Both the position numbers and the translations under genes were made by a program. Shown here piece by piece: positions 6,370 through 14,208 of a DNA stretch of 14,208 bases. The notes under the pieces are model-generated. The model did not search any database. It saw nothing but the letters and a program-made list of their open reading frames with translations, and was not told where the DNA came from. Position 1 is the stretch's first letter. Each line of letters begins with the position of its first letter. Source of the stretch: Dinochytrium kinnereticum (Eukaryota; Chytridiomycota; Chytridiomycetes; Chytridiales; Chytridiaceae); contig JADGJT010000361.1 in the NCBI GenBank assembly GCA_027604005.1, forward strand, positions 1 through 14,208, in the 5' to 3' direction.

Positions 6370-8130
6370 ATGGCTGGAGGCGGCAAGACGGACGGGGATT
6401 TTCCCATATGGCATAAGGTCGTTGGAATATCGCTGGCGTTGAGCTCGGCGCTGTTGATTGGAGCGTCGTTTGTTTTGAAGAAGAGAGGACTGCTGGATTC
6501 CAATTTGAAGGAGAATAAGAAGCCTGGAGAGGGTCATGGGTATTTAAAGAATCCTTTGTGGTGGACAGGGTTGATATTAAGTAAGCCTTTTCCTTTTGCT
6601 GTTGAGGTGCTTCTGCTTGTTTGAGTTTGGTTGGCTCTTTGTTTGAGGGTGGGGTTCTGTAGGTTGGTGGTGTAGGCGTCGGCTGAGTAGATGACCTTTG
6701 ACGGCCCCCCTTATTGCTCGATGAACATTCTCTAATGACTGCAATTGTTTTTCTTCCCTTCAGTGCTTGTCGGGGAGCTGTGCAATGTGGCAGCCTACGC
6801 TTTCTCCCCAGCCATTTTGGTGACGCCGCTTGGAGCCGTGTCGGTTGTGATCTCTGCCATCATGTCTGACATCTTCCTCAAAGAGAAGCTCAACTTCAGC
6901 GCAAAGATTGGTTGCGCCCAATGTATACTTGGTGCTATCCTCCTTGTCGTCAATGCTCCTGCAAGTAACTCCACAACCACCATTCAGAGCTTCTGGAACT
7001 TTGCGCTTGACCCTATCTTCATTGTTTACTTTATTGTCAACTGCTTGGGACTCGCTTACTTGATTCTGTTTGCTGCCCCGAGGTGGGGAGACCGGTGGCC
7101 GCTGATTTACATCTCGATTTGCTCCATTATGGGTTCGTTTGTGGTGGTTGCCATGCAAGGGTTTGGGTCGGCGGTCGTTTACTCTTTTGCCAACCCATCG
7201 GTGAATCAGTTTAAGGAGTGGACTATGTACCCGCTTTTGATCTTTGTCATATTGACGGGAGTGTTTCAGATAAATTATCTGAACAAGGCGCTTAACATCT
7301 TTTCGACCGCAATCGTCACCCCCATCTACTACGTGTTCTTCACCACGGCGACCCTGCTTTGCTCAGCGATTCTTTTGAGGGACTTTAGGTTCGATACCGC
7401 CATCAATGGAGTCTCGGCGCTGGTCGGATTTATTGTTATTGTTGGTGGCGTGGCCTTGCTCTTTGCGTACTCCCTTCAAACCGCAAAGGCTGCGAAGGAT
7501 ATGAATCTTCAGAAACGATCATCATCTCTTCGGTATGGAACCAACACGTCAAGACACTCTCTTTACCAAGATGCCTCGTCCCCTGATCTCTTGGCTGGAA
7601 CCAGGAGGCGGGACGGGCCCGTTTCTCAGCCTGGCTCTCCTCTGAATGGAGCAGACCACCGTCATCATCCTCAGCCTTGGTCTCCTTCCCACCTTGAAGT
7701 TGGCGACCCTATCACCCCTCACTCGGCCTTGACTGCTCGTGGGGGAACCTCAGGGTCTCCGACATCTCACCATATGAGTGCATCAGCAACACGACCCATC
7801 CAAGGGCTTTACGACCGTGACCCTGATGTACCGCTGAACCTTATTGACTCTGATCCTGACTCTTCGGATCGTTCATTGTCACCCGGCCTTTACCCCGAGC
7901 ATCCGGCAAATAGATTGACGATTGATACTCCCCCAGGGGGCTACGCTTCGCTTGTTTCGCCTAATGTAGTGGATGTGGTTTTGTCGGATGAGGACGAGGA
8001 GGTTCGGAGGGTTGAGATGGTGCAGGCTGGAGGGGGGCTGGGGTCGCAGAGAAGAAAGGAGAGTGCTTCGTCTGAGGCGTTGTTGATTGGTGGGGCTGCG
8101 CCCTTGGGAGGGCAGGAGGAGGATAGGTGA
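6370..8130 (+). CDS. NIPA-family magnesium transporter (2 exons)
   Basis: Exons 6370-6580 and 6764-8130 join in frame to 525 residues, with donor GTAAGC, branch-like CTAAT at 6732 and acceptor TTCAG. The start context is GCCATGG. Nine hydrophobic segments are seen at roughly 16-36, 64-83, 86-107, 117-134, 155-175, 183-203, 226-247, 253-275 and 284-306, the usual NIPA topology. Family hallmarks include LVTPLGA near 89-95, LKEKLN near 109-114, and NKALNIFSTAIVTPIYYVFF near 244-263. Members move Mg2+ and other divalent cations across plasma or endosomal membranes. The tail after about 308 (some 218 residues) is longer than in the animal proteins; it is Ser/Pro/His-rich with acidic Ser clusters (SDPDSSDRSLSP; SDEDEE), probably cytosolic and phosphorylated. 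The specific ion and compartment are inferred from the family. Confidence 0.92.
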
Positions 8131-8895
8131 TTTTTTTTAATCGTTTTTTTCGGTTGAAAGTATGTTTTGTTCTCCAGAGGATATCAGTTGGAGAGCGGAA
8201 TATTATGTGATTTTCTTTGTTTCCTGTTTCCTTCTACTTCTGTTTCATTATTCTTTTTCTTCGTTTTTTAGGTCTTTCCCATTCCTTCCTTTGCTTTTTG
8301 CTTTACGCACCTCGTTTTTCCTTGTATGTTTCTATCCCTTTTTTTCCCATGCATTTTTTTACTTGTCGGTCTCTCTTATCATATTGGGACCATTATTCCC
8401 TTCGGTTTTTTTTGTTTTTTCTTCTTTTTAAAGCTCTTCCCTTGTAGAGTTTCCACCTTCTTTAGCACGGCCAACCACATGTCCTGCGTCTGTATAATTT
8501 AAACGCTGGCCTTCCCTTGTTTGCCTTTCCTTCATAAGCAGGTTTCTTTTTGTAGTGTATTGACTTGTGTACACTGTTAAGTCTTAACACCAGGTTCCTT
8601 TTTTTTTCCCCTCTTTTTTGTGCGTTGATTCCCACCACTTAAACACCAATGAATATAGTTTCTCACTCTCAGTATATTGTATTTGATCCTTTTCCATCTC
8701 TTCCCCAATGATGTGCTAGCCTCTACCGCGACTTTGAAAGTGCTGGAGCCTCACGGCTTTTCAGGAATATGCGACCTCCGCCGCCCCTCTCGATGCCTAG
8801 GAGCGGCCTTGTACTTCTCAACAGCTCATAGCGCAAGCTCGCAGCGGCCACAAGGGAGATATTCCCTGAGCGTGAAAGCAGGTGTGAGCAAAGTA

Positions 8896-8943
8896 ATGGC
8901 GTGTTGCATCCTGTCAAAAATTCTGAAAACCCGCATCACATGA
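8896..8943 (+). other. Upstream ORF a (15 codons)
   Basis: ATG at 8896 runs to TGA at 8941-8943. Its stop overlaps the next upstream ATG (8940-8942) as ATGA. It matters only if the transcript begins upstream of it, which is unknown. Confidence 0.3.
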
Positions 8944-9002
8944 CAGTGGGAACGGCGGACTCGCAGGAGGCGAGGCAAGGGAACGCGTACCGCACCGACT
9001 GA
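8940..9002 (+). other. Upstream ORF b (20 codons)
   Basis: ATG at 8940 runs to TGA at 9000-9002, ending 163 bases before the F-box start. The encoded peptide is not recognised. Confidence 0.3.
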
Positions 9003-9031
9003 ACAGTTTCACACCGTCCATAAAGGCGCTG

Positions 9032-9166
9032 ATGGACACGATACGACGCCTCCGTGATCGCTTTGCGGCGGACACGATGAGCGTCACGATCCTCGCGCCA
9101 GCAACACCTAACGTCAAAAAAAATAAATTTCTGCCACCCTCAACAAAAATAAAGACCGCCAGGTGA
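9032..9166 (+). other. Upstream ORF c (44 codons) whose stop overlaps the F-box start
   Basis: ATG at 9032 runs 44 codons to TGA at 9164-9166, overlapping the main ATG (9166) as TGATG. An internal in-frame ATG at 9077 has A at -3. Stop-start overlaps of this type can allow termination-reinitiation. No protein family is recognised. Confidence 0.4.
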
Positions 9167-11491
9167 TGAGTCTCAGGGGGGGGAAGATCCGCAAGAAGCA
9201 CAAGGCCCCTGTCATCACAGTCTCACTCTCTGGGAAGACCGCTTCCCCTAGCCTGTCAAAGTCAACGGGCGCTGGTGGTTCTGGTGGCGATGCTTTGGAC
9301 GAGATAGGGTCGAGTGACGGTGGTGGCACTGAGAAAATGGTTTTGGCGGGTCCCGCCGAACCCGTCTTGGATACAGCTGGTACAGATGCTGTAACTGTGT
9401 TGCTATCAGAGGGAGTTGATAGGGTATCAGGGAGGACGGCGGGGGATACGACATTGGAACCATTGGAGCCTGGTGATGATGACAAGCCAAAAAGTCTCGA
9501 CTCTCAGGCGAGGATGCAGAGGAGGGTCAATGCGCTCGCCCATCACCAAGATGTGACTGTCAGCGAGCTCGCCTCTGAGACTCAGGACTTGACGGACCCT
9601 CGAGATAGCGATGCGGAGATTCTGAAGTTGATCTACGCCGAGATGGCGCTAGAGCTTGCCTTTCACACCTCCCTTTCCATTCACATCAATCCATACACCA
9701 AACGCGCTTCGAAGTCTTATCCATCTGCTCATCTCCATCCACTCATCCTTCCAGAGATTCTGGACAGGGTATTTCGACATCTTGCTCGTCGTCGAGGACT
9801 CCACCCTTGCCTCTTTGTTTGCAAGGAGTGGTACACACAGGCAACGATTGTGATGTGGGAGGCTCCTTCCTTTGATAGCCTGGAGAAGTTTGTCACGTTT
9901 TCGAGGTGTTTCATCAACTTGAACGATCTTGCCGACCACCTCCGGCATCATCTTCTTCGACGCGCTGCTACTTGGAGGGACAGGGGATTGGTTTCACTTG
10001 CCCAGGCTTTGACGAGCGACCTTCACACCTTTTCGACAAGAATAATCAACTTTTTCACGGATGATGTCGATCCTGTAAGGTCTAGTCGGAAGGCTTCGCA
10101 CGGTGATTATCAAAGTGCGTTGAGAAATGGCGAGACGGGAGCATGCACCGCCTCTCCGCAATCGACAAAGTCCGGTTTAACGTTAGAAGAGGATGGATCG
10201 GTTGGTTCAGCGTGGCCTTCATCGATTCAATGGATTGGAAACGCGACGATAGCAACCCTTCTGACTCTTATCTCTGGTACGGCTGGCGCTGGGAAACTCG
10301 CAAAGTTGGCCAAACAGAGATTTTTGGAAGATTCAGCGAAACGATCCAGAGCGAGAGCTTACAACATAAGGAATCGTCTTCGCCGTATGAGAATCATTTT
10401 GGAAGATTGGCACTCAAGCCTGAAAAAGCTTTGCAAGGACGATAATGTGGTTGATCTCTTTCGTAGACCCTACTTGTCGAGGTTTAGTTGCCCAACTGGA
10501 CCTTTTATTCGCACGCTTCATATTCATCGACTTTCGACATTGACAGATGCCATTCTTACGCCTTGTTTGAGGGCTTGCCCTTCTTTGACGCACTTGGAAT
10601 TATACGCCTGTGATTTGTTGGGCGATGAATCCGTCATGACCGCTGCCAGAAGCTGCAGTTTCCTTCGTATTCTCGTTACTCCTGGCTGCAGTCGAGTGTC
10701 AGATGTCTCTGCTCACGCGGTAGGGAGGTGGTGCAAACTCCTCGAAACCTGGGACGTTCGTTCCTGTCCACGGATTTCTGATTCGGGAGTCGCATCCGTT
10801 CTACGAGGTTGCACTAAGCTCTCTCACCTCAACCTGGGAAGAACCAGCAACGCCGATTTAATCACATCCAGAACCTTGATTGCATTATCGGACGCCCCTT
10901 GCGTAACTGAAATCGCTTGCATAGGACTCACTGGGTGTGGTGTGGGAGATTCTGGGATCTTGGCTTTGTTGTTGGGAAGTGATGCTTTGAGGTACAGGGT
11001 TCCGGCACCTTTTGTTGTGGATGTGAGTGGGGCTGCGCCGGCTGCTGAGGGCGGAGGAGAAAAGAGGTTGGCGGGACCGTGTAGGAGGAGCTCGAGGGAT
11101 CTTTTTGGAAGGGCGCCGATGTTGAAGAGGATTTCCTTAAACTTTTGTGCGAATATTGGGGATAACGCTATTGCTGCTATCGCGGAGGAGTGCCCGCAGC
11201 TCAAAGTTTTGGAGATTAAGGTAAGGCCATTGTCCATGATATGTTTCATCTTCCTTTTTATTTACTTTTGTATCTTTTGTTGTTCTTTTTTTTCCCTTTT
11301 TTTTCATTAAGTTTTTCTAATTTCCGTCATGATTTTTTGGAAAAAAAAAGGGCTGCCCTCTTATCCGGAACATTAAACCTCTGTGCCGTATGATGGCCCG
11401 TGGTGTCCGCATCGAGTGTGTGCCGGAACTTCGCAAAAAAATCACTGAGGCCGTAGATGCCCATAAAGCGAAGCCTTCTTCTCAAACCTAA
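9166..11491 (+). CDS. F-box/leucine-rich-repeat protein, AMN1/FBXL-type (2 exons)
   Basis: Exons 9166-11220 and 11351-11491 join in frame (phase 0) to 731 residues. An in-frame stop at 9124 and an ATG with G at -3 support the start. The F-box lies at about 190-230 (LPEILDRVFRHL, then CLFVCKEWY), which binds Skp1 in SCF ubiquitin ligases. Cysteine-containing LRRs run from about 445 to 700, with repeated patterns such as LTHLELYAC, LETWDVRSCPRISDSGV and LSHLNLG; they normally bind the substrate. Residues 1-185 are polar and probably disordered. A linker of about 280-440 includes an Arg/Lys-rich helix (near 395-430). The last exon supplies GCPLIRNIKPLCR and a basic C-terminus, finishing the final repeat. 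The substrate cannot be inferred. The acceptor is odd: AG follows a run of nine A. Confidence 0.88.
11221..11350 (+). other. Intron with A-tract 3' splice site
   Basis: The donor is GTAAGG and a branch-like CTAAT lies at 11316-11320. The acceptor AG follows nine A rather than pyrimidines. It is chosen because the downstream frame (GCPLIRNI and on) continues the LRR pattern. The earlier AG at 11310 leads at once to an in-frame TAA. Confidence 0.8.
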
Positions 11492-12366
11492 TCAACGTTC
11501 ATCCGTGAAGACATCCCATCCCTTCCGTGTCGCATGGTTGCATTTTTCTCACTTTTCTTAAAGAGGCATATCCTGGCTTATTTAATGCGTTTCTTATTCT
11601 TCTTTTTTTTCGTTGCCACAAGGAGCATATCCATGGGAATTTTTTATTTCATACTCCTTAAACCTCGTTTTCCCTTTTGTTTATATTCGGCTGTGATGGT
11701 GATAATTCCACGGCCTACACAATGATTGCTGTTTGTTTATCGTCTTCACTTACTTAGCCTCCCTTTGATGGTCGTTGGTCTTTCGACTTTCGCATCATTG
11801 GGAAATGGATGAGGTCTCTGATATTGATTGACTGATTAACTTTAAATGCCTTTTTTTTTTTTCACGTATCGTTTTATTTTTTGCCCTGCTGTTTTTTCTT
11901 TCACTTACATTACATATCCCTTTATGAAATCTCCCCTAACCCACCCCCCCTTTTCATTCCCCTAACTTGATCATTATGTCAGACTTAGCCCACTCCCTTG
12001 TTTTATAAGACCCTTACCCCCTTAAAGCATCATAACCGTCGAAACATTAAATAATATTCTCTACTTTTTTAATCGTATTTATTGAGTTTTATGTGAGTTT
12101 TGTTGCTTTTCAATCAACCTCAGGCAATGAATGTCTTCAGATGAAAGTATTGATATTTACAGCAAGTGTTTTTCCAGTGTTTCATCAGTTTTTTGGTTTT
12201 TGAAAAACACGCATAGCCTAACATACCAAAGGCAGCAAGGATATGACAGGAATATTTACTCAGCGATTTATAATAACAAGAAAGGAACAATTGATGACGT
12301 CAATAACGGATTTAAACATTCATGGTACAGAGAACCCAAAAAAGAAAGGAAGCACTGCCTCATGTC
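11492..12366. other. Convergent intergenic region (3' UTRs)
   Basis: This lies between the 3' ends of the F-box gene (+) and the dehydrogenase gene (-). It is AT-rich with pyrimidine runs. On the - strand, AATAAA lies at 12078-12083, about 285 bases past the dehydrogenase stop, a plausible poly(A) signal. No equally clear signal was found for the + gene. An open frame beginning at 12131 on the + strand has no recognisable product. I see no RNA gene. Confidence 0.5.
12071..12086 (-). terminator. Candidate poly(A) element, one copy of a 16-bp direct repeat
   Basis: On the - strand it reads CTCAATAAATACGATT and includes AATAAA. It lies about 280 bases downstream of the dehydrogenase stop. An exact copy lies at 14092-14107, upstream of the same gene, where it could serve the 3' end of a further - strand gene outside the window. 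Confidence 0.4.
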
Positions 12367-13989
12367 TCATTCATCCTTCTTCTTCTCTACGTCTATCACC
12401 TTACTATCTGGCGCCTTCAGCCCATACCTCCAGGCCAAGATAAACTCAATGACACCCTCCGGAAACATCAAGAACACAAGAATCACCCACCACCATTTTC
12501 CAGACATAATGGATGGAGCCATCACATCTTTCATGATCTCATTGGCCACCTCTTCTGCAAACACATCGGGGTCGGTGCCGTTCCGACTGGAGGTGCCAAT
12601 GCCCGCGGTTTTGATAGAGGTGGGGTCGTCTAGGCCCATGGCTGTTCGTCGATCTCGAATTGGACCGTAAAGGGTATTGGTGCGGCGTTGAGGATAGGAG
12701 GAGAGGAGTTTATGGATATTCTAGGGGTGGAAGAATGTTGGAAATCGTCGGCTCGATTCTCTAGTTTTCAGAAAGGGGTTCGATTTCTCACCTCGATTAA
12801 GTTGGTTCGAACTGTTCCTGCGCAGACGAGGGATACTTGAATACCGAATGGGATCAGTTCCATGCGTCTTTTTTATTGGTTAGGTTAGGTGAATACAAGA
12901 AGTTAATCGTTAGTGGTAGAACTTACAGAGAGCTGGTAATAGCCCTAACTGCGCTTTTACTTGCGCAGTAGACGCCAGACCATGGGAGAGAGACGTAAGC
13001 TATCATGCTGCCCATATTTATAATCTTTCCAGAACGGCGTTTCACCATGTAAGGGACGACCTTTGCAAGAAAAAACCCAGGAATGCAGGTAAGGATAGAG
13101 TGGTAATAGAGTAGAAATATTTGCTAAGTATTCCAGTCAAATGTTGAAAGCATGTTACCTCTTGAATAACACCCAGTAACCCTACAACATTTGTCTCGAA
13201 AAGAATTCTGCAGGCATCCAGATCCATTTCAGACAACGGCCCACTTAACGCGACCCCAGCGTTATTCACCAAGATATCAATTTTCCCAGCTCTCAGCACA
13301 ACAGCTCCAACAGCCCTCCTGACACTCTCCGAATCCGTCACATCCATTGGAACAATTTCAATTGACCCTTTCTTCCCTAAAATGACATGATGCAAAGTGT
13401 TCGAAAGCTCTGTAATTTGCCTCACGTCTCTCACTGTTCCAAACACTCTACACCCTTTTGACGCCATCGAAATCATCAGTGAGTACCCAATGCCTCCTCT
13501 TGAGCATCCTGTGATGAGCACCACAGGACGATCGTCCTCCTCTACTGTTGACCCACGATTCGGAAAGCTCACTCCTGAATCTCTGATGGTAGGGTTTCGT
13601 GTTGGGCTTGCGCTTTTTGTTGGCGGGAAGTTTGGAGAGTTGTCATAAAAGTACGGAGAGGATGGGTGGGAGGCTGATGGGCGAATTGGGGTTGTTATGG
13701 ACGATGTAGAAGGTCGCGGCGTTCCTGGGACGCTGATGCTTAGTGATGGGAAGGAGAGGGATGGGGACGAGGATGCGATCGATCTTTCCACTTCGTACAC
13801 GGCGGATGGGTGGGCGCTTTCGACTTCATATTGCGCTGAAGGGGAAAGCTTTTCGACCTCGTAGATTGCCGATGAAGGGAGATGCTCGGTCTCGTACTCT
13901 GATGGAGATTTCTCGATCTCGTATTGTGCATGTCTGTAGGGCCTCTCAACCTCGTACTGCGAGGAGGAGGGAAGCGGTGGTCGCTCCAT
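12367..13989 (-). CDS. Short-chain dehydrogenase/reductase, 1-acyl-DHAP reductase (Ayr1)-like, with N-terminal YEVE repeats (4 exons)
   Basis: Exons 13989-13159, 13060-12927, 12867-12792 and 12720-12367 join in frame to 464 residues. Introns are 98, 59 and 71 bases. The start ATG has A at -3 and G at +4. The SDR domain begins near 153 with VVLITGCSRGGIG (TGxxxGxG cofactor loop with one extra residue, as in many Ayr1-like enzymes). R187 after the second strand suggests NADP(H). Next come NNAG 242-245, N267, S295, Y308 and K312, a complete catalytic set. RMELIPFGIQV and GTVRTN follow. The C-terminal hydrophobic stretch near 418-443 (starting at WWWVILVFLMFPEG) is likely membrane-associated. Relatives reduce acyl-DHAP at the ER or lipid droplets in ether/phosphatidate lipid synthesis; other lipid or steroid substrates are possible. 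Yeast Ayr1 is about 300 residues, so residues 1-150 are an added extension that is Ser/Pro-rich and starts with six YE[VIT]E motifs. Confidence 0.87.
12868..12926 (-). other. Short intron with A-rich 3' splice site
   Basis: This 59-base intron has donor GTAAGT, tandem CCTAACCTAAC branch-like sequence and acceptor AATAAAAAAG. Splicing restores SSL-RMELIPFGIQV, a conserved SDR segment, which fixes both ends. Confidence 0.85.
13783..13959 (-). repeat. Degenerate tandem repeat coding YEVE units
   Basis: Tyrosines at residues 12, 23, 32, 43, 54 and 65 each begin YEVE, YEIE or YETE, at spacings of 11, 9, 11, 11 and 11. The following residues are often xxPSA. The codons differ between units (for example TACGAG, TATGAA), so the units are old or selected at protein level. 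Confidence 0.8.
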
Positions 13990-14208
13990 GTTTGATGGTG
14001 TGTTGGTAGAAGGTTTTGTTTTGTTTTTAGTGAATTTTGAACTGACAAGTTCCTTCAACTTCGCGTTTGCACCTTGCTTTGCAATACAGTAAATCGTATT
14101 TATTGAGGGCTAAAGAAAATGCAGTCAAGTAGGCATGCTTGAAGTTACTATGATGCATCCCTTTTTTGTTTCTTTCTTTCTTCCTTTTTCTTTTTTTTTT
14201 TTTTTTTT
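13990..14208 (-). promoter_or_regulatory. Upstream region of the dehydrogenase gene
   Basis: The leader is short. No ATG in frame lies between the upstream in-frame stop (a TAG on the - strand near 14109-14113) and the start at 13989. The second copy of the 16-bp element lies at 14092-14107. From about 14160 to the window end there is a C/T tract ending in a run of 18 T on the + strand. Confidence 0.4.
14160..14208 (+). repeat. Pyrimidine tract ending in poly-T
   Basis: This is mixed C/T sequence and then a homopolymer of 18 T to the end of the window. It may be a natural T-tract like others here, or reflect an assembly edge. Confidence 0.6.

Larger units (their letters stand above)
8131..9165 (+). 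promoter_or_regulatory. Intergenic: T-rich 3' region, then leader of the F-box gene
   Basis: From 8131 to about 8640 the sequence is extremely T/pyrimidine-rich and fits the 3' UTR and downstream region of the transporter gene. From about 8700 it is more balanced and GC-richer. Three upstream ORFs (8896-8943, 8940-9002, 9032-9166) precede the F-box start. The open frame upstream of 8943 encodes nothing I recognise. A 9-base direct repeat, GGACACGAT, occurs at 9034-9042 and 9070-9078. Confidence 0.45.

Noticed and set aside
8677..8943. An 88-codon open frame on + and a 64-codon frame opposite
   Set aside because: The + frame lacks a genuine early ATG and neither shows family features; only the terminal ATG-started part is kept as an upstream ORF.
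10276..10299. GTAGAGKL resembling a Walker A P-loop in the F-box protein
   Set aside because: The residue after Lys is Leu rather than Ser/Thr, and no Walker B or NTPase fold is visible nearby.
10824..11249. A 141-codon - strand frame opposite the LRR exon
   Set aside because: Shadow of LRR coding sequence with no domain of its own.
12131..12670. A 179-codon + strand open frame
   Set aside because: Its second half is antisense to the well-supported last exon of the dehydrogenase gene and the first half is featureless 3' UTR-like sequence.
12770..12795. GGTTCGATTTC resembling a tRNA B box
   Set aside because: No matching A box, acceptor stem or cloverleaf; it lies in an intron of the dehydrogenase gene.
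12880..12889. TTAGGTTAGG resembling telomere repeats
   Set aside because: Only two units, located in the branch region of an intron of the - strand gene (CCTAACCTAAC).

Overview
The window looks like nuclear DNA of a fungus, possibly an early-diverging lineage such as a chytrid; the lineage is inferred from gene style only. It holds five protein genes broken by short spliceosomal introns of 59-189 bases, with GT donors, AG acceptors and CTAAT/CTAAC-like branch sites. Four genes lie on the + strand and one on the - strand. UTRs and introns are strongly T/pyrimidine-rich on the + strand, while coding exons are more balanced.

Layout: (1) 1-768, T-rich upstream region with no ATG before position 746, then a 4-codon upstream ORF. 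(2) 769-2293 (+), a three-exon bZIP factor with the Gcn4/CPC1-type basic region. (3) 2294-3188, promoter/leader with an array of CAATC boxes and a 2-codon upstream ORF. (4) 3189-4909 (+), a two-exon low-complexity protein whose centre carries a KVNF...EYDR segment that I read as a protein phosphatase 1 (Glc7) docking module of the spinophilin/Bni4 type. (5) 4910-6369, a long intergenic stretch with a GC-richer island of inverted repeats, a CCAAT box and an 18-bp TATA palindrome. (6) 6370-8130 (+), a two-exon NIPA-family magnesium transporter. (7) 8131-9165, a T-rich 3' region and then a leader with three upstream ORFs. (8) 9166-11491 (+), an F-box/leucine-rich-repeat protein. (9) 11492-12366, the convergent 3' region. 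(10) 12367-13989 (-), a four-exon short-chain dehydrogenase related to 1-acyl-DHAP reductase, with an unusual N-terminal tandem YEVE repeat. (11) 13990-14208, upstream of the last gene, ending in poly-T.

The genes form no obvious pathway: a transcription factor, a probable phosphatase-targeting subunit, a membrane transporter, a ubiquitin-ligase adaptor and a lipid-type reductase. This is ordinary gene-dense fungal DNA with no mobile element, tRNA, rRNA or CRISPR array that I can see. The points most worth a second look are the PP1-docking motif split by an intron, the ATG-free leader with a tiny upstream ORF on the Gcn4-type gene, the YEVE repeat fused to the dehydrogenase, and the TGACGG-rich inverted repeats upstream of the transporter.
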